Source of the DNA: Rhodococcus maanshanensis NBRC 100610
Lineage (GTDB): Bacteria; Actinomycetota; Actinomycetes; Mycobacteriales; Mycobacteriaceae
NCBI RefSeq assembly: GCF_001894865.1
Contig: NZ_BCXA01000002.1
Location: 62,001 to 126,000, forward strand
DNA length: 64,000 bases
Direction of reading: 5' to 3'
Below are positions 1 to 8,393 of the stretch, one piece after another; position 1 is the first letter of the stretch, and every line of letters begins with the position of its first letter. The translations under genes and the position numbers were made by a program. The notes under the pieces are model-generated. The model searched no databases, was not told the DNA's origin, and saw only the letters and a program-made list of their open reading frames with translations.

Positions 1-498
1 GCGCTCGTCGGTCGGCAGGGTCTCGGTGAACAGTTGTCGGGCGATCCGGGCGCCGAGGCCGCCGTCCGCCATCGAATGGTGCATCTTGATGGCCACCACG
101 GTGGCGGGACCCGCGATCCCGTCGACGCCGTCGACCCCGGTGGCGACGTGGGCCTCCCACAGGGGTCGCGTCGGATTCAGCGGCCTCCGCTGGATGTCGA
201 CCAGCAGCGTTCGCAGGTCTTCCCAGCCCCGTCCGTCGTGGAAGGTGACGTGGTCCTCGGCCGCGAACGCGGGATCCTCGGCCCAGTACGGGTGGTCGAG
301 GTCGAACGGAACCCGGATCATGCGCTGGCGCAGGACCCCGATCCGGCAGGCCCGTTGCGTGATCCACCGCAGGAGCTCGTCCCGGCTCGGGCGGGGGTGC
401 CCGCCCGAGCCGAAGGCGTACGCCGAGACGGTGGTCTGAGCCGTCGACGGCGTCTCGACGTACGCGAAGATCGCGTCGCGTGGATCGATCTGGATCAT
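1..498 (-). CDS. WS/DGAT wax ester synthase/diacylglycerol acyltransferase, 5' part only
   Basis: The gene starts at 498 and runs off the left edge, so only the first 166 codons are present. The family transfers acyl groups from acyl-CoA to diacylglycerol or fatty alcohols at the membrane or lipid-droplet surface. Visible are a family-like N-terminus (DPRDAIFAYVE, residues 5-15), RPLWEAHV at 111-118, and the catalytic HHxxxDG motif as HHSMADG at 140-146. A complete second member lies at 1839-3251 on the same strand, separated by a divergent cell-wall peptidase gene. Acyl acceptor preference cannot be read from sequence. The ATG is chosen because translation reads straight into the conserved N-terminal block. 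Confidence 0.88.
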   Translation of the reverse strand, partial: MIQIDPRDAIFAYVETPSTAQTTVSAYAFGSGGHPRPSRDELLRWITQRACRIGVLRQRMIRVPFDLDHPYWAEDPAFAAEDHVTFHDGRGWEDLRTLLVDIQRRPLNPTRPLWEAHVATGVDGVDGIAGPATVVAIKMHHSMADGGLGARIARQLFTETLPTDER

Positions 499-1027
499 GG
501 CGCCCCCTTCGGACCGAAACGTCCCCCCGGACGATAAACGTATCGCCCGGTTTGGCGTGGCTCCTATGTCGGCCCCTCTTCGGGCCGCGGGGCACATAGC
601 ACCCCGATGGCTCGATTCGGGCGAACTGGGCAGGGCGGATTTGGTGACGTCGGTCACTCGGATTTCGCGGCCGCTCGGCGTCCGGATTCGGGATGGTGTG
701 GCCCATGATCGACACAAAACCGGCCGGTTTGTTATCTCGTCGTTATTAAAACCGTCTCGCGCGGGTTTCTGTGCCTGACCACCTATTTCCGCCCGTTCGT
801 CGGGCGTCGCCGGCGACTTGCCGCAGGTGGGGTGCCATGTCGCGCCCGGCGGGCCGGGCGCCCGTCGCGGTGCGGTAGCCGCCGTTCGTCGGATCAAGAT
901 CGTATTTAGATAAAGATTCGATCACGTTGGACGTATCGATATCGTTTCGTTACCTTCGTTGTGGGGGTCCGAGGTTGCACGGCCCAAAAGGTGCGACCAA
1001 GAAGCCAACGAAGATGAGGTAAAGACT
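499..1027. promoter_or_regulatory. Divergent regulatory region between WS/DGAT and the M23 peptidase gene
   Basis: These 529 bases hold no convincing gene. An imperfect stem-loop lies at 564-599 (ctatgt/acatag ends around a GC-rich stem) and a short dyad GTGAC-N4-GTCAC at 644-657. The stretch 890-945 is unusually AT-rich for this genome (around TTTAGATAAAG) and is the likely promoter of the M23 gene. It is followed at 946-962 by TTCGTTACCTTCGTTGT, in which TTCGTT recurs at a 9-base interval. That spacing recalls the direct-repeat sites of the MtrA regulator that controls cell-wall hydrolases in related genera; this is a resemblance only. Confidence 0.4.
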
Positions 1028-1750
1028 GTGGGAACTCTCCGCAGGACGTTCAATCGTTCCAGCTCGATCACCACCGCGCGTCGCCTGAAGGGCGCCACGG
1101 TCGCCGTCGCGACCGGCGCGATCCTGGTCGGAGGCATGCAGCTCGGATCCGCCACCGCGACCGCCGCTCCGATCGACCACCAGGCCTTCGCCGCAGTGCC
1201 CTTCCAGCTTCCGCAGGAACTGCTTCCTCAGGGAGCCCCCGCCGCACCCGCCCCGCTGCCCGAGATCACCGGCGCGCAGCAGTGGGTCAACGACCAGCTC
1301 CGCGCGCTCAACCCCGGCGGGTCGGCCGCTCCGTTCAAGGCTCGCACCGTTCAGCCCGTCAGCGGCGTCATGACCTCCGGCTACGGCGCTCGCTGGGGCT
1401 CGCATCACGGCGGCATCGACATCGGTGCCAACCTCGGTACCCCGATCATGTCCGCGGCCAACGGTGAGGTCATCTCCGCCGGCCCGGCCTCCGGCTTCGG
1501 GCTGTGGGTCCGCGTGCGTCACGACGACGGCACCGTCACCGTCTACGGCCACGTCAACGAGTACACCGTCAACGTCGGCCAGCGCGTCGAGGCCGGTCAG
1601 CAGATCGCGACCGTCGGCAACCGCGGTCAGTCCACCGGACCGCACCTGCACTTCGAGGTGTGGGACGCGAACGGTGTCCAGCTGGACCCGAGCGAGTGGC
1701 TGGCGGCCAACGGCGTCGCGGTGACCTGGGGCAGCGCCCCGGCCGCCTAG
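1028..1750 (+). CDS. Secreted M23-family (LytM) endopeptidase
   Basis: A 240-residue exported zinc metallopeptidase expected to cut peptide cross-links of peptidoglycan. The N-terminus has basic residues and then a hydrophobic stretch (residues about 22-46) ending near ATATAAPID, a plausible signal peptide. The LytM zinc site is complete: HHGGID at 126-131, with His127 and Asp131 as ligands, and HLH at 206-208. The GTG at 1028 is preferred to an in-frame ATG at 959 because it sits just before the signal peptide and follows a purine-rich GATGAGG. The gene is monocistronic, with a strong hairpin after the stop. Its partner or specific bond is not evident. Confidence 0.9.
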   Translation: MGTLRRTFNRSSSITTARRLKGATVAVATGAILVGGMQLGSATATAAPIDHQAFAAVPFQLPQELLPQGAPAAPAPLPEITGAQQWVNDQLRALNPGGSAAPFKARTVQPVSGVMTSGYGARWGSHHGGIDIGANLGTPIMSAANGEVISAGPASGFGLWVRVRHDDGTVTVYGHVNEYTVNVGQRVEAGQQIATVGNRGQSTGPHLHFEVWDANGVQLDPSEWLAANGVAVTWGSAPAA

Positions 1751-1776
1751 GCGTCAGCCGAGGCTGAAGACCTCCA

Positions 1777-1829
1777 CGCGCGGGGCGTGGGCACGCTGTC
1801 GGACGACGGCGCTGCCCACGCCCCGCGCG
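1777..1829. terminator. Hairpin between convergent M23 and WS/DGAT genes
   Basis: A perfect 17-bp GC-rich stem (arms 1777-1793 and 1813-1829) with a 19-base loop sits between two convergent stop codons (1750 and 1839). There is no T-run, as is usual for actinobacterial hairpin terminators, so it can serve both strands. Confidence 0.75.
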
Positions 1830-1838
1830 TTCGGTGTC

Positions 1839-3251
1839 TCAGATGCCGACGGCGGTCTCGAGCGCCTGTAGTTCGGCGTCGAGGTGGCCGAGGATCGCAT
1901 CGAGGTCCGGCAGCGCCCGCCTGCACCCGGTCAGCCCGAACGCGATCGCGTCGTCGGAGCTGGTGCAGGTGATGTTCAGGGCCTGTCCGTCCTGCGGGAA
2001 CGCGATCGGGTACAGCCCGTCGAGCCGGGCCCCGTTCCAGTACAGCGGCGTGGTGGGCCCGGGAACGTTGGAGATCACGACATTGAACGGCGGGCGGACC
2101 GCCCCGCTGCTACCCGCGACCACGTGCAGCGCCGCCGGGACCATCCCGACCGCACTCATCGCGAGGATCTGCGACGGGCGCTTGCCGGTCAGCGACTCCT
2201 TGCCCTCGAGCATCGACGCTCGCACGGTCTCGAGCCGCTGCGCCGGGTCGGCGGAGTGGGTCGCGAGGTTGCACATCAGCACGCCGAAAGAGTTGCCCGC
2301 CGGGCTTTCGTCGGGGCCGCCGCGCAGCGACACCGGCACTGCGGCGATCAGCGGGACCTCGGGCAGGGCCTCCTGCGACAGCAGATACGTGCGCAGGCCG
2401 CCGGAGCACATCGCGAGCACGACGTCGTTGACGGTGGCGTCGGACGCTTTGGCGATCAGGCGGAGTCGCTCGATCGGCCAGGACTGCGCGGCGTAGCGCC
2501 GCGCCCCGGCGATCGGCACGTTGAGGACCGTGTTCGGGGCCGCGAAGGACAGCGAGCCGCCCTGTTCACGGAGCGCGCGGGCCACGGTGCCCGCCAGCGC
2601 GGAGCCGAGCCCGGCCGCCCCTTCGAGCAACGTCGCGGCCCCGCGGACCGCGGCGACGGGCAGTCCGAGGATGCCGCCGTTGTCGCCGGTCTCGGCGGCC
2701 GGTTCCTCCGCTGCGGGGCGCTCCGGCTCCGGGTTCGCCATGTCCCAGACGGCGGGCATCGCCCGGTCCGTCGGGTCCTCGCTCAGCGACCGGGCAAGCA
2801 ATCGCATCGCCGAAACCCCGTCGGCGAACGCGTGGTGGAACTTCGTGTACACCGCGAATCGGCCGTCGTTCAGGCCCTCGATCAGGTGCATCTCCCAGAG
2901 CGGACGGTGCCGGTCCAGGGGTGCCGCGTGCAGTTGTGAGCACAGGTCGAGCAGTTCGCGCATGCCGCCGGGTTGCGGCAGGGCGTCGTGGCGTACGTGA
3001 TATCCGAGGTCGAATCCGCGGTCCTCCTCCCATTCCCACTGTCCGAGCGATGACCACGAGCGCGTCGCCCGCTGCCGAAACCTTTGTGCAGCAGTGTCGT
3101 TCGATAGGGCAGTATCGAACAACGCTCGCACGGTCGCGGCGTCGCCGCCCTCCGGGGGCTCGAACAACTGCAGCCCACCGACGTGCATGGGGTGTTCGCG
3201 CGATTCTGCCAGCAGCCACATCGAGTCGGCGGGAGACATAGACAGCGGCAT
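1839..3251 (-). CDS. WS/DGAT wax ester synthase/diacylglycerol acyltransferase
   Basis: A full-length 470-residue member of the wax ester synthase/DGAT family, the enzymes that make storage triacylglycerol and wax esters in rhodococci and mycobacteria. The N-terminus SPADSMWLLAE matches the usual block, RPLW is at 116-119, the catalytic HHAFADG at 139-145, and the conserved C-terminal block reads NVVISNVPGP. An in-frame ATG four codons downstream (3239) is an alternative start. The gene ends convergently with the M23 gene and is transcribed divergently from the methyltransferase at 3420. With the partial gene at the left edge it makes two family members within 3.3 kb. Confidence 0.93.
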   Translation of the reverse strand: MPLSMSPADSMWLLAESREHPMHVGGLQLFEPPEGGDAATVRALFDTALSNDTAAQRFRQRATRSWSSLGQWEWEEDRGFDLGYHVRHDALPQPGGMRELLDLCSQLHAAPLDRHRPLWEMHLIEGLNDGRFAVYTKFHHAFADGVSAMRLLARSLSEDPTDRAMPAVWDMANPEPERPAAEEPAAETGDNGGILGLPVAAVRGAATLLEGAAGLGSALAGTVARALREQGGSLSFAAPNTVLNVPIAGARRYAAQSWPIERLRLIAKASDATVNDVVLAMCSGGLRTYLLSQEALPEVPLIAAVPVSLRGGPDESPAGNSFGVLMCNLATHSADPAQRLETVRASMLEGKESLTGKRPSQILAMSAVGMVPAALHVVAGSSGAVRPPFNVVISNVPGPTTPLYWNGARLDGLYPIAFPQDGQALNITCTSSDDAIAFGLTGCRRALPDLDAILGHLDAELQALETAVGI

Positions 3252-3419
3252 GGGCGGCCCTCCTGGGTTCTCGACCGCTGCCCCGGTCGGGTGGATTCTG
3301 TCGAATTTGTTGTACCCGTTCGTGAATCGCCCCGCTACTTGTCAAGTGTCCAGTCGTAGGACCGACGGACGAGGTGGTCGCTCGTCCATGTCGCGGCCGG
3401 GACCTGGAACAATCGAGCA

Positions 3420-4556
3420 GTGCCGGTCCCCGAAGAACTCCTCTCCCGACTGCGTCGGTTCCCCGACGTGGAGGCGCCGAACCTGTTCGCCGTCGACGGC
3501 GCGGATCGGCTGATCCTCGACGAGGCGGGCGCGGCGCTGCTGGGCGCGGCGAACGCAACGGTCGCGGTGATCGGTGACCGTTACGGCGCCCTCACCCTCG
3601 GGGCGATCGCGGGCTTCGGCGCCACCGACGTCCGGGTGCACCAGGACCCGATCACCGGCGAGCTCGCACTGTCACACAACGCCGAGCGCGAGGGCCTGAG
3701 CGTCGCCTACCGGTCCTGCGGGCTCGACGCGTCCCTGCTCTCCGGTGCGCGGGTGGTGCTGGTCCAGCTACCGCGCAGCCTGGCCGCCCTCGCCGAGATC
3801 GCCGAGGCCGTCGCCCGACACGCCCACCCGGAGGTGGTGATCTACGCGGGTGGCCGCGACAAGCACATCACCCCCGCGATGAACGAGGTGCTCGCCCGCA
3901 GCTTCGGCGACGTCCATGCCACCCGTGGCAGGCAGAAGTCCAGGGTGCTCGTCGCCCGCGGCCCGCTCGATCCGCCCGCGGAGCCGACCTACCCGCTGCG
4001 CGAGCACCTGGCCGAGCTCGACCTGGAGGTGGTCGCGCACGGGGCCGCGTTCGCGGGCACCAAGCTCGACATCGGAACCCGATTCCTGCTCGACTACCTG
4101 CCCCGGATGAATCCGGATGCGCGATCGGCGGTCGACCTCGGTTGCGGCACAGGGATTCTCGCCGTGGAGCTGGCTCGCGCCCGCGCCGACCTACGGGTGA
4201 TCGCGACCGATCAGTCCGCCGCCGCGGTCGCGTCGACGGCGGCGACCGCGCACGCGAACGGGGTCGGCGACCGGGTGACCGCCCTGCGGGACGACGCCAT
4301 GTCCACGCTCGGCGACGGCACCGCCGACCTGATCGTGTGCAACCCGCCGTTTCACGTGGGTGCGGCCGTCCACACCGGGGCGGCGCTGTCGATGTTCCGC
4401 GCCGCGGGCCGGGTGCTGCGTGAGGGGGGCGAGCTGTGGACCGTCTACAACTCGCACCTGGGCTACCGCGGTGCGCTCAGGAAGTCGGTCGGCCCCACCG
4501 AACTGATCGGGCGGAACCCGAAGTTCACCGTCACCCGATCGGTGAAGGGCCTGTGA
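3420..4556 (+). CDS. RsmC/RlmG-type rRNA (guanine-N2) methyltransferase
   Basis: A 378-residue SAM-dependent methyltransferase with the two-domain layout of RsmC/RlmG. The N-terminal half (about 1-200) is a degenerate methyltransferase-like domain. The C-terminal half carries the SAM-binding loop DLGCGTG at 239-245 and the catalytic NPPF motif at 308-311, followed by His, as in enzymes methylating exocyclic amino groups of guanine. It probably modifies ribosomal RNA; which position cannot be told from sequence. GTG at 3420 is the start. It is convergent with the small acidic gene at 4569. Confidence 0.82.
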   Translation: MPVPEELLSRLRRFPDVEAPNLFAVDGADRLILDEAGAALLGAANATVAVIGDRYGALTLGAIAGFGATDVRVHQDPITGELALSHNAEREGLSVAYRSCGLDASLLSGARVVLVQLPRSLAALAEIAEAVARHAHPEVVIYAGGRDKHITPAMNEVLARSFGDVHATRGRQKSRVLVARGPLDPPAEPTYPLREHLAELDLEVVAHGAAFAGTKLDIGTRFLLDYLPRMNPDARSAVDLGCGTGILAVELARARADLRVIATDQSAAAVASTAATAHANGVGDRVTALRDDAMSTLGDGTADLIVCNPPFHVGAAVHTGAALSMFRAAGRVLREGGELWTVYNSHLGYRGALRKSVGPTELIGRNPKFTVTRSVKGL

Positions 4557-4568
4557 CGCTTCTGCCGG

Positions 4569-4910
4569 CTACTTGACTGGCCCGCCGCCGATCGGGTCAC
4601 CGTCGAACTGGTCGCGGGTGATGCCGAGGTCCTCGATGATGACGCCGTCGACCACCTCGGCCTGAACGGACTCGGGATCGCCCGGGTCCGGCCCGTCCTC
4701 GTCGAGCGGGGTGTCGGGCTCTTCCTCGGCGAGCCGTTCGTCGAGGGTCTCGCCCGCGGCGGCCTCGGCAGCGGTGGTCCCGAAGCGATCGGCCTCGCTC
4801 CAATGATCGGGGGCGTCCACGACATCGTCACCGTCGTCGTTGCGAACCTCGTCCGAGTCGACCGACTCGCTGGCGCTGAGCGTCTGGCCCGGACCGTCCT
4901 CGGTGCTCAT
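4569..4910 (-). CDS. Acidic DUF5709-type protein
   Basis: A 113-residue, very acidic protein without signal peptide or membrane segment. Its composition (Asp/Glu/Gly/Pro-rich, with the block LDERLAEEEPD near residues 56-66 and IIEDLGITRDQ towards the C-terminus) matches my recollection of DUF5709, a small actinobacterial family of unknown function. The gene is convergent with the methyltransferase, with only 12 bases between the stops, and probably monocistronic. Confidence 0.75.
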   Translation of the reverse strand: MSTEDGPGQTLSASESVDSDEVRNDDGDDVVDAPDHWSEADRFGTTAAEAAAGETLDERLAEEEPDTPLDEDGPDPGDPESVQAEVVDGVIIEDLGITRDQFDGDPIGGGPVK

Positions 4911-5158
4911 GAGTCAATGATGCCACCGTTGGGAGCATTGTCGTGCCAGGTGAACCTCGTTTTTGTGCGAGGCGGGCGCGATCTCGGCCCGGTAGAGTCC
5001 TCACTGTCACGGCGGGGGGAGGCGTTTGGTTCGAAGCGCCGGGAACTTACTGTCACATGTGAGACGTTTTACCAACAGAACGGGATATCCCGTCGCGGTC
5101 GGGCCACAGCGGCACGGCAGGATCCCCAAGGGATCCACCTAAAGAAGGGACACGCACG

Positions 5159-6010
5159 GTGCGCACCACCAGCAACCCGGTGTTCCGCAACCTCCCCAAG
5201 CAGGAGGGCAGCGGATACGCCTCGTTCGGTTCTGCCGCGGCAGGCGCGGGGCAGATGACACAGCAGTTCGGCCAGCCGCAGTACACGCAGGCCGAGCCGT
5301 ACACGACCGGTCCTGCTCAGCGGGCCATGACCATCGACGACGTCGTCACCAAGACGGGCATCACGCTCGGGGTGCTGACGGTCGCGGCGATCATCTCCTA
5401 CGTGCTCGTCAACTCGAACGTGGACCTCGCGGCCCCGTTCGTGATCGGCGGCGGACTCATCGGGCTCGTCCTGGTGCTGGTCGCCACCTTCGGCCGCAAG
5501 ATGGACAACCCGGCGATCGTGCTGGCCTACGCGGCGGCGGAAGGCGTCTTCCTCGGCGCGCTGTCGTTCATGTTCACCGACATCACGTTCGGTGGCACCG
5601 GCGGCTCCACCCTCATCGCCCAGGCGGTGCTCGGCACCTTCGGTGTGTTCTTCGGCATGCTCGTGGTCTACAAGACCGGCGCCATCCGCGTCACCCCGCG
5701 GCTGACCCGGATGATCATCGGCGCCCTCATCGGCATCGTGGTGCTCTCGCTCGGCAACCTGATCGCCAGCTTCTTCACCCCGGGCGGGCTCGGCCTGCGC
5801 GACGGCGGCGGACTCGCGATCGTCTTCAGCCTCGTCTGCATCGGCATCGCGGCGTTCAGCTTCCTGCTCGACTTCGACGCGGCCGACCAGCTGATCCGCG
5901 CCCAGGCGCCGGAGAAGGCGGCCTGGGGCGTCGCGTTCGGCCTCACCGTCACCCTGGTGTGGCTGTACGTCGAGATCCTGCGGCTGCTGAGCTACTTCAA
6001 CAGCGACTAG
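5159..6010 (+). CDS. Bax inhibitor-1/YccA family membrane protein
   Basis: A 283-residue polytopic membrane protein of the Bax-inhibitor-1 (YccA-like) superfamily. A hydrophilic Gln/Gly-rich N-terminal tail of about 60 residues precedes around seven hydrophobic segments; the family-typical IVLAYAAAEGVFLGALS lies near residues 120-136. In bacteria such proteins are linked to membrane-protease control or ion leak, but the role in actinobacteria is not settled. Start is GTG at 5159 behind AAAGAAGGGA. The gene is followed by the first family A stem-loop (6029-6085), a likely terminator. Confidence 0.85.
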   Translation: MRTTSNPVFRNLPKQEGSGYASFGSAAAGAGQMTQQFGQPQYTQAEPYTTGPAQRAMTIDDVVTKTGITLGVLTVAAIISYVLVNSNVDLAAPFVIGGGLIGLVLVLVATFGRKMDNPAIVLAYAAAEGVFLGALSFMFTDITFGGTGGSTLIAQAVLGTFGVFFGMLVVYKTGAIRVTPRLTRMIIGALIGIVVLSLGNLIASFFTPGGLGLRDGGGLAIVFSLVCIGIAAFSFLLDFDAADQLIRAQAPEKAAWGVAFGLTVTLVWLYVEILRLLSYFNSD

Positions 6011-6028
6011 TCACCGCACGCCTGACCA

Positions 6029-6085
6029 CGAACGGGCGGTTTCCTGCTCCGTCACTCGACGGATGTTCAGGAAACCGCCCGTTCG
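6029..6085. repeat. Family A palindrome, copy 1 (probable terminator)
   Basis: A perfect 18-bp stem, arms cgaacgggcggtttcctg (6029-6046) and its complement (6068-6085), around a 21-base loop. It lies 18 bases after the Bax-inhibitor gene stop. Loop and right arm are near-identical to those of copy 2 at 7040-7096, so this is a repeated element and not just a chance hairpin. Confidence 0.8.
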
Positions 6086-6166
6086 GCGTTGTGGATACGT
6101 TCTCGTTCATCCACATCCCAGGGATTTCGAGCCGTCGCGGGCCGCCGGGGCGACGATGCTGGTGCG

Positions 6167-7036
6167 GTGGATCACTTCGATGCGCCGTTCCTCGGGTCGC
6201 GCGCAGTCGCGATGGGTGCGCTCACGGAGCACCAGCTCTACCACGATTTCGTGCGCCTCTACCAGGGTGTCTATCTGAGCAAGCGAACCCCGGTCACGGC
6301 AGCGGTGCGCGCGCGGGCAGCGTGGCTCTTTGCCGGGCCGTCCGCGATCCTGACCGGCTTCTCGGCCGCGGCTCTGCATGGGTCCAAGTGGATCGACGCG
6401 AGCGAACCGGCGGAGGTGATCCGCGTCGGGCATCATCGGTCGACACGGAACCTCATCGTCCACAACTGCCGACTCACTTCCGACGAGATCACCGTCGTCG
6501 ACGGTATCCGGGTGGCCACGGTTGCACGTGCGGGCTTCGATCTGGGCAGGCGCCTGTCACGAATCCCCGCGATCGTCGCGTTGGATGCGCTGTGCGGCGC
6601 GACGGGACTCAAGCCCGTCGAGATGAGCCGGCTCGCGGAGCAGCATCCACGCGCGCGTGGACTCATCCGGTTGCGCTCGGTTCTCGAAGACGTGGACGGC
6701 GGCGCGGAGTCGCCGCCCGAAACCCGTACCCGACTGGTGATCGTCGACGCGGGTCTGCCGAGGCCGGAGACACAGATCCCGATCCTCGGGAGCGACGGTT
6801 GGAGGTTCGCGTGTTCGGACATGGGCTGGAGGGAGTGGTCGGTCCTCGTCGAGTACGACGGCGAACATCATTGGACCGATCGTCGTCAGCGGGCCTGGGA
6901 CATCGAACGCTCGGCTCGGATCGAGGCACTCGGCTGGAAGGTGATCAGGGTCGGTGCGGAGCTGCTGTATGACCGGCCGCACGAGCTGGTCCGGCGGGTT
7001 CGTGCCGGGCTCTGCGCAGCGGGTGCGCCCGTATGA
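6167..7036 (+). CDS. DUF559 protein with AbiEi-like N-terminus (nuclease-like fold)
   Basis: A 289-residue protein of a type repeated many times in rhodococcal genomes. The N-terminal part (about 1-110: LTEHQLY, SAAALHG) resembles the winged-helix/AbiEi antitoxin-like region. The C-terminal part (about 200-280) is DUF559, related to very-short-patch-repair endonucleases: VEYDGEHHW, then RQRAWDIERSARIEALGWKV, giving the acidic and Arg residues of a PD-(D/E)xK-like core. GTG at 6167 is chosen because it gives the usual N-terminus VDHFDAPFLGS; the reading frame opens further upstream inside the hairpin. Family A palindromes flank it on both sides. Whether it acts as a nuclease or as a toxin-antitoxin part is unknown. 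Confidence 0.75.
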   Translation: MDHFDAPFLGSRAVAMGALTEHQLYHDFVRLYQGVYLSKRTPVTAAVRARAAWLFAGPSAILTGFSAAALHGSKWIDASEPAEVIRVGHHRSTRNLIVHNCRLTSDEITVVDGIRVATVARAGFDLGRRLSRIPAIVALDALCGATGLKPVEMSRLAEQHPRARGLIRLRSVLEDVDGGAESPPETRTRLVIVDAGLPRPETQIPILGSDGWRFACSDMGWREWSVLVEYDGEHHWTDRRQRAWDIERSARIEALGWKVIRVGAELLYDRPHELVRRVRAGLCAAGAPV

Positions 7037-7039
7037 CGA

Positions 7040-7096
7040 CGAACGGGCGGTTTCCCGGCAGGCCTCTCGACCGATGCTCAGGAAACCGCCCGTTCG
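7040..7096. repeat. Family A palindrome, copy 2 (probable bidirectional terminator)
   Basis: A perfect 16-bp stem (7040-7055 with 7081-7096) around a 25-base loop, between the convergent stops of the DUF559 gene (7036) and the thiolase (7113). From the loop through the right arm it matches copy 1 (6029-6085) with two substitutions over about 30 bases, in the same orientation. Confidence 0.8.
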
Positions 7097-7112
7097 CGGT
7101 GGTGCAGAAGAA

Positions 7113-8330
7113 CTAGCTCAGGCGCTCGAGCACCATCGCCATGCCCTGGCCGCCGCCGACGCACATGGTCTCGACGCCGAAGGTCTTGTCCTGCTCACGC
7201 AGGTTGTTGAGCAGGGTGTTGGTGATGCGGGCGCCGGTCATACCGAACGGGTGGCCAAGGGCGATCGCGCCGCCCGAGACGTTGATCTTGTCCTCGTCCA
7301 GGTCGAGCGCGCGGGCGGAGCCGAGCACCTGCACCGCGAACGCCTCGTTGATCTCGTACAGGTCGATGTCCGAGGTGGTCATCTTCGCGTAGCCGAGGGC
7401 CTTCTTGACGGCCTCGATCGGGCCGAGGCCCATGATCTCGGGGGACAGGCCGGTCGCGGCGGTGGCGACAACGCGCGCCAGCGGGGTCAGGCCGAGGGCC
7501 TTCGCCTTGGTGTCGCTCATGATGACGAGCGCGGCAGCGCCGTCGTTGAGCGGGCAGGCGTTACCGGCGGTGACGGTGCCGTCGGGACGGAACACCGGCT
7601 TGAGCTGGCTGATCTTGTCGTAGCTGGTGCCGGCGCGCGGGCCGTCGTCGGTGGACACGACGGTGCCGTCGGCGAGGGTGACCGGGGTGATCTCGTTGGC
7701 GAAGAAGCCGCGGTTGATGGCCTCCTCCGCGCGGTTCTGGCTGCGCACGCCCCAGCGGTCCTGGTCCTCGCGGCTGATGCCGGTCAGCGAGGCGACGTTC
7801 TCCGCGGTCTGGCCCATCGAGATGTAGATGTCGGGGGTCAGGCCGTCCTCGCGGGGGTCCTTCCACGCGATGCCGCCCTGGGTGGCCAGCTCGGTGCGGG
7901 CCTGCGCGTCGGCGTACAGGGCGTTCTTCGTGCCCGGCCAGCCGTCGGCGCTGCCGGTGGCGAAGCTGGAGACGGACTCGACGCCGGCGGAGATGAACAC
8001 GTCGCCCTCACCCGCGCGGATGGCGTGCATGGCCATCCGGGTGGTCTGCAGCGAGGAGGAGCAGTAACGGTTGACCGTCACGCCGGGCAGGAAGTCGTAG
8101 CCGAGCGTGGTGGCGACGACCTTGGCGATGTTGTAGCCGGACTGTCCGCCCGGCTGGCCACAACCCATGATCAGGTCGTCGATCTCGGTGGGGTCCAGCT
8201 CCGGGATCTTCGCGAGGGCCGCGGCGACCATCTGGGCGGCCAGATCGTCCGGACGGATGTCCTTGAGGGAACCCTTTCCGGCGCGGCCGATGGGCGAGCG
8301 CACGGCGGAGACAATGACTGCCTCAGGCAT
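7113..8330 (-). CDS. Acetyl-CoA C-acyltransferase (thiolase, FadA3-like)
   Basis: A 405-residue thiolase performing thiolytic cleavage of 3-ketoacyl-CoA in beta-oxidation (or the reverse condensation). The nucleophilic Cys90 is in NRYCSSSLQ, the general-base His in GHPFGMTGAR, and the second active-site Cys in CVGGGQGMA near the C-terminus; NEAFAVQ is also present. Length is normal. By position next to an SGNH esterase and cbs it corresponds to M. tuberculosis fadA3 (Rv1074c), a synteny inference. Expected to be cytosolic and tetrameric. Confidence 0.93.
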   Translation of the reverse strand: MPEAVIVSAVRSPIGRAGKGSLKDIRPDDLAAQMVAAALAKIPELDPTEIDDLIMGCGQPGGQSGYNIAKVVATTLGYDFLPGVTVNRYCSSSLQTTRMAMHAIRAGEGDVFISAGVESVSSFATGSADGWPGTKNALYADAQARTELATQGGIAWKDPREDGLTPDIYISMGQTAENVASLTGISREDQDRWGVRSQNRAEEAINRGFFANEITPVTLADGTVVSTDDGPRAGTSYDKISQLKPVFRPDGTVTAGNACPLNDGAAALVIMSDTKAKALGLTPLARVVATAATGLSPEIMGLGPIEAVKKALGYAKMTTSDIDLYEINEAFAVQVLGSARALDLDEDKINVSGGAIALGHPFGMTGARITNTLLNNLREQDKTFGVETMCVGGGQGMAMVLERLS

Positions 8331-8393
8331 GGAGAACTCCTTGTGTTTCGGTGCGTCGTGGTCGACGCGTGACTGGACGATTTGTCTCAGACG

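Noticed and set aside
497-778. A 93-codon plus-strand frame in the region upstream of the M23 gene
   Set aside because: No ribosome-binding site, no domain, and it covers dyads and AT-rich promoter-like sequence; treated as non-coding.
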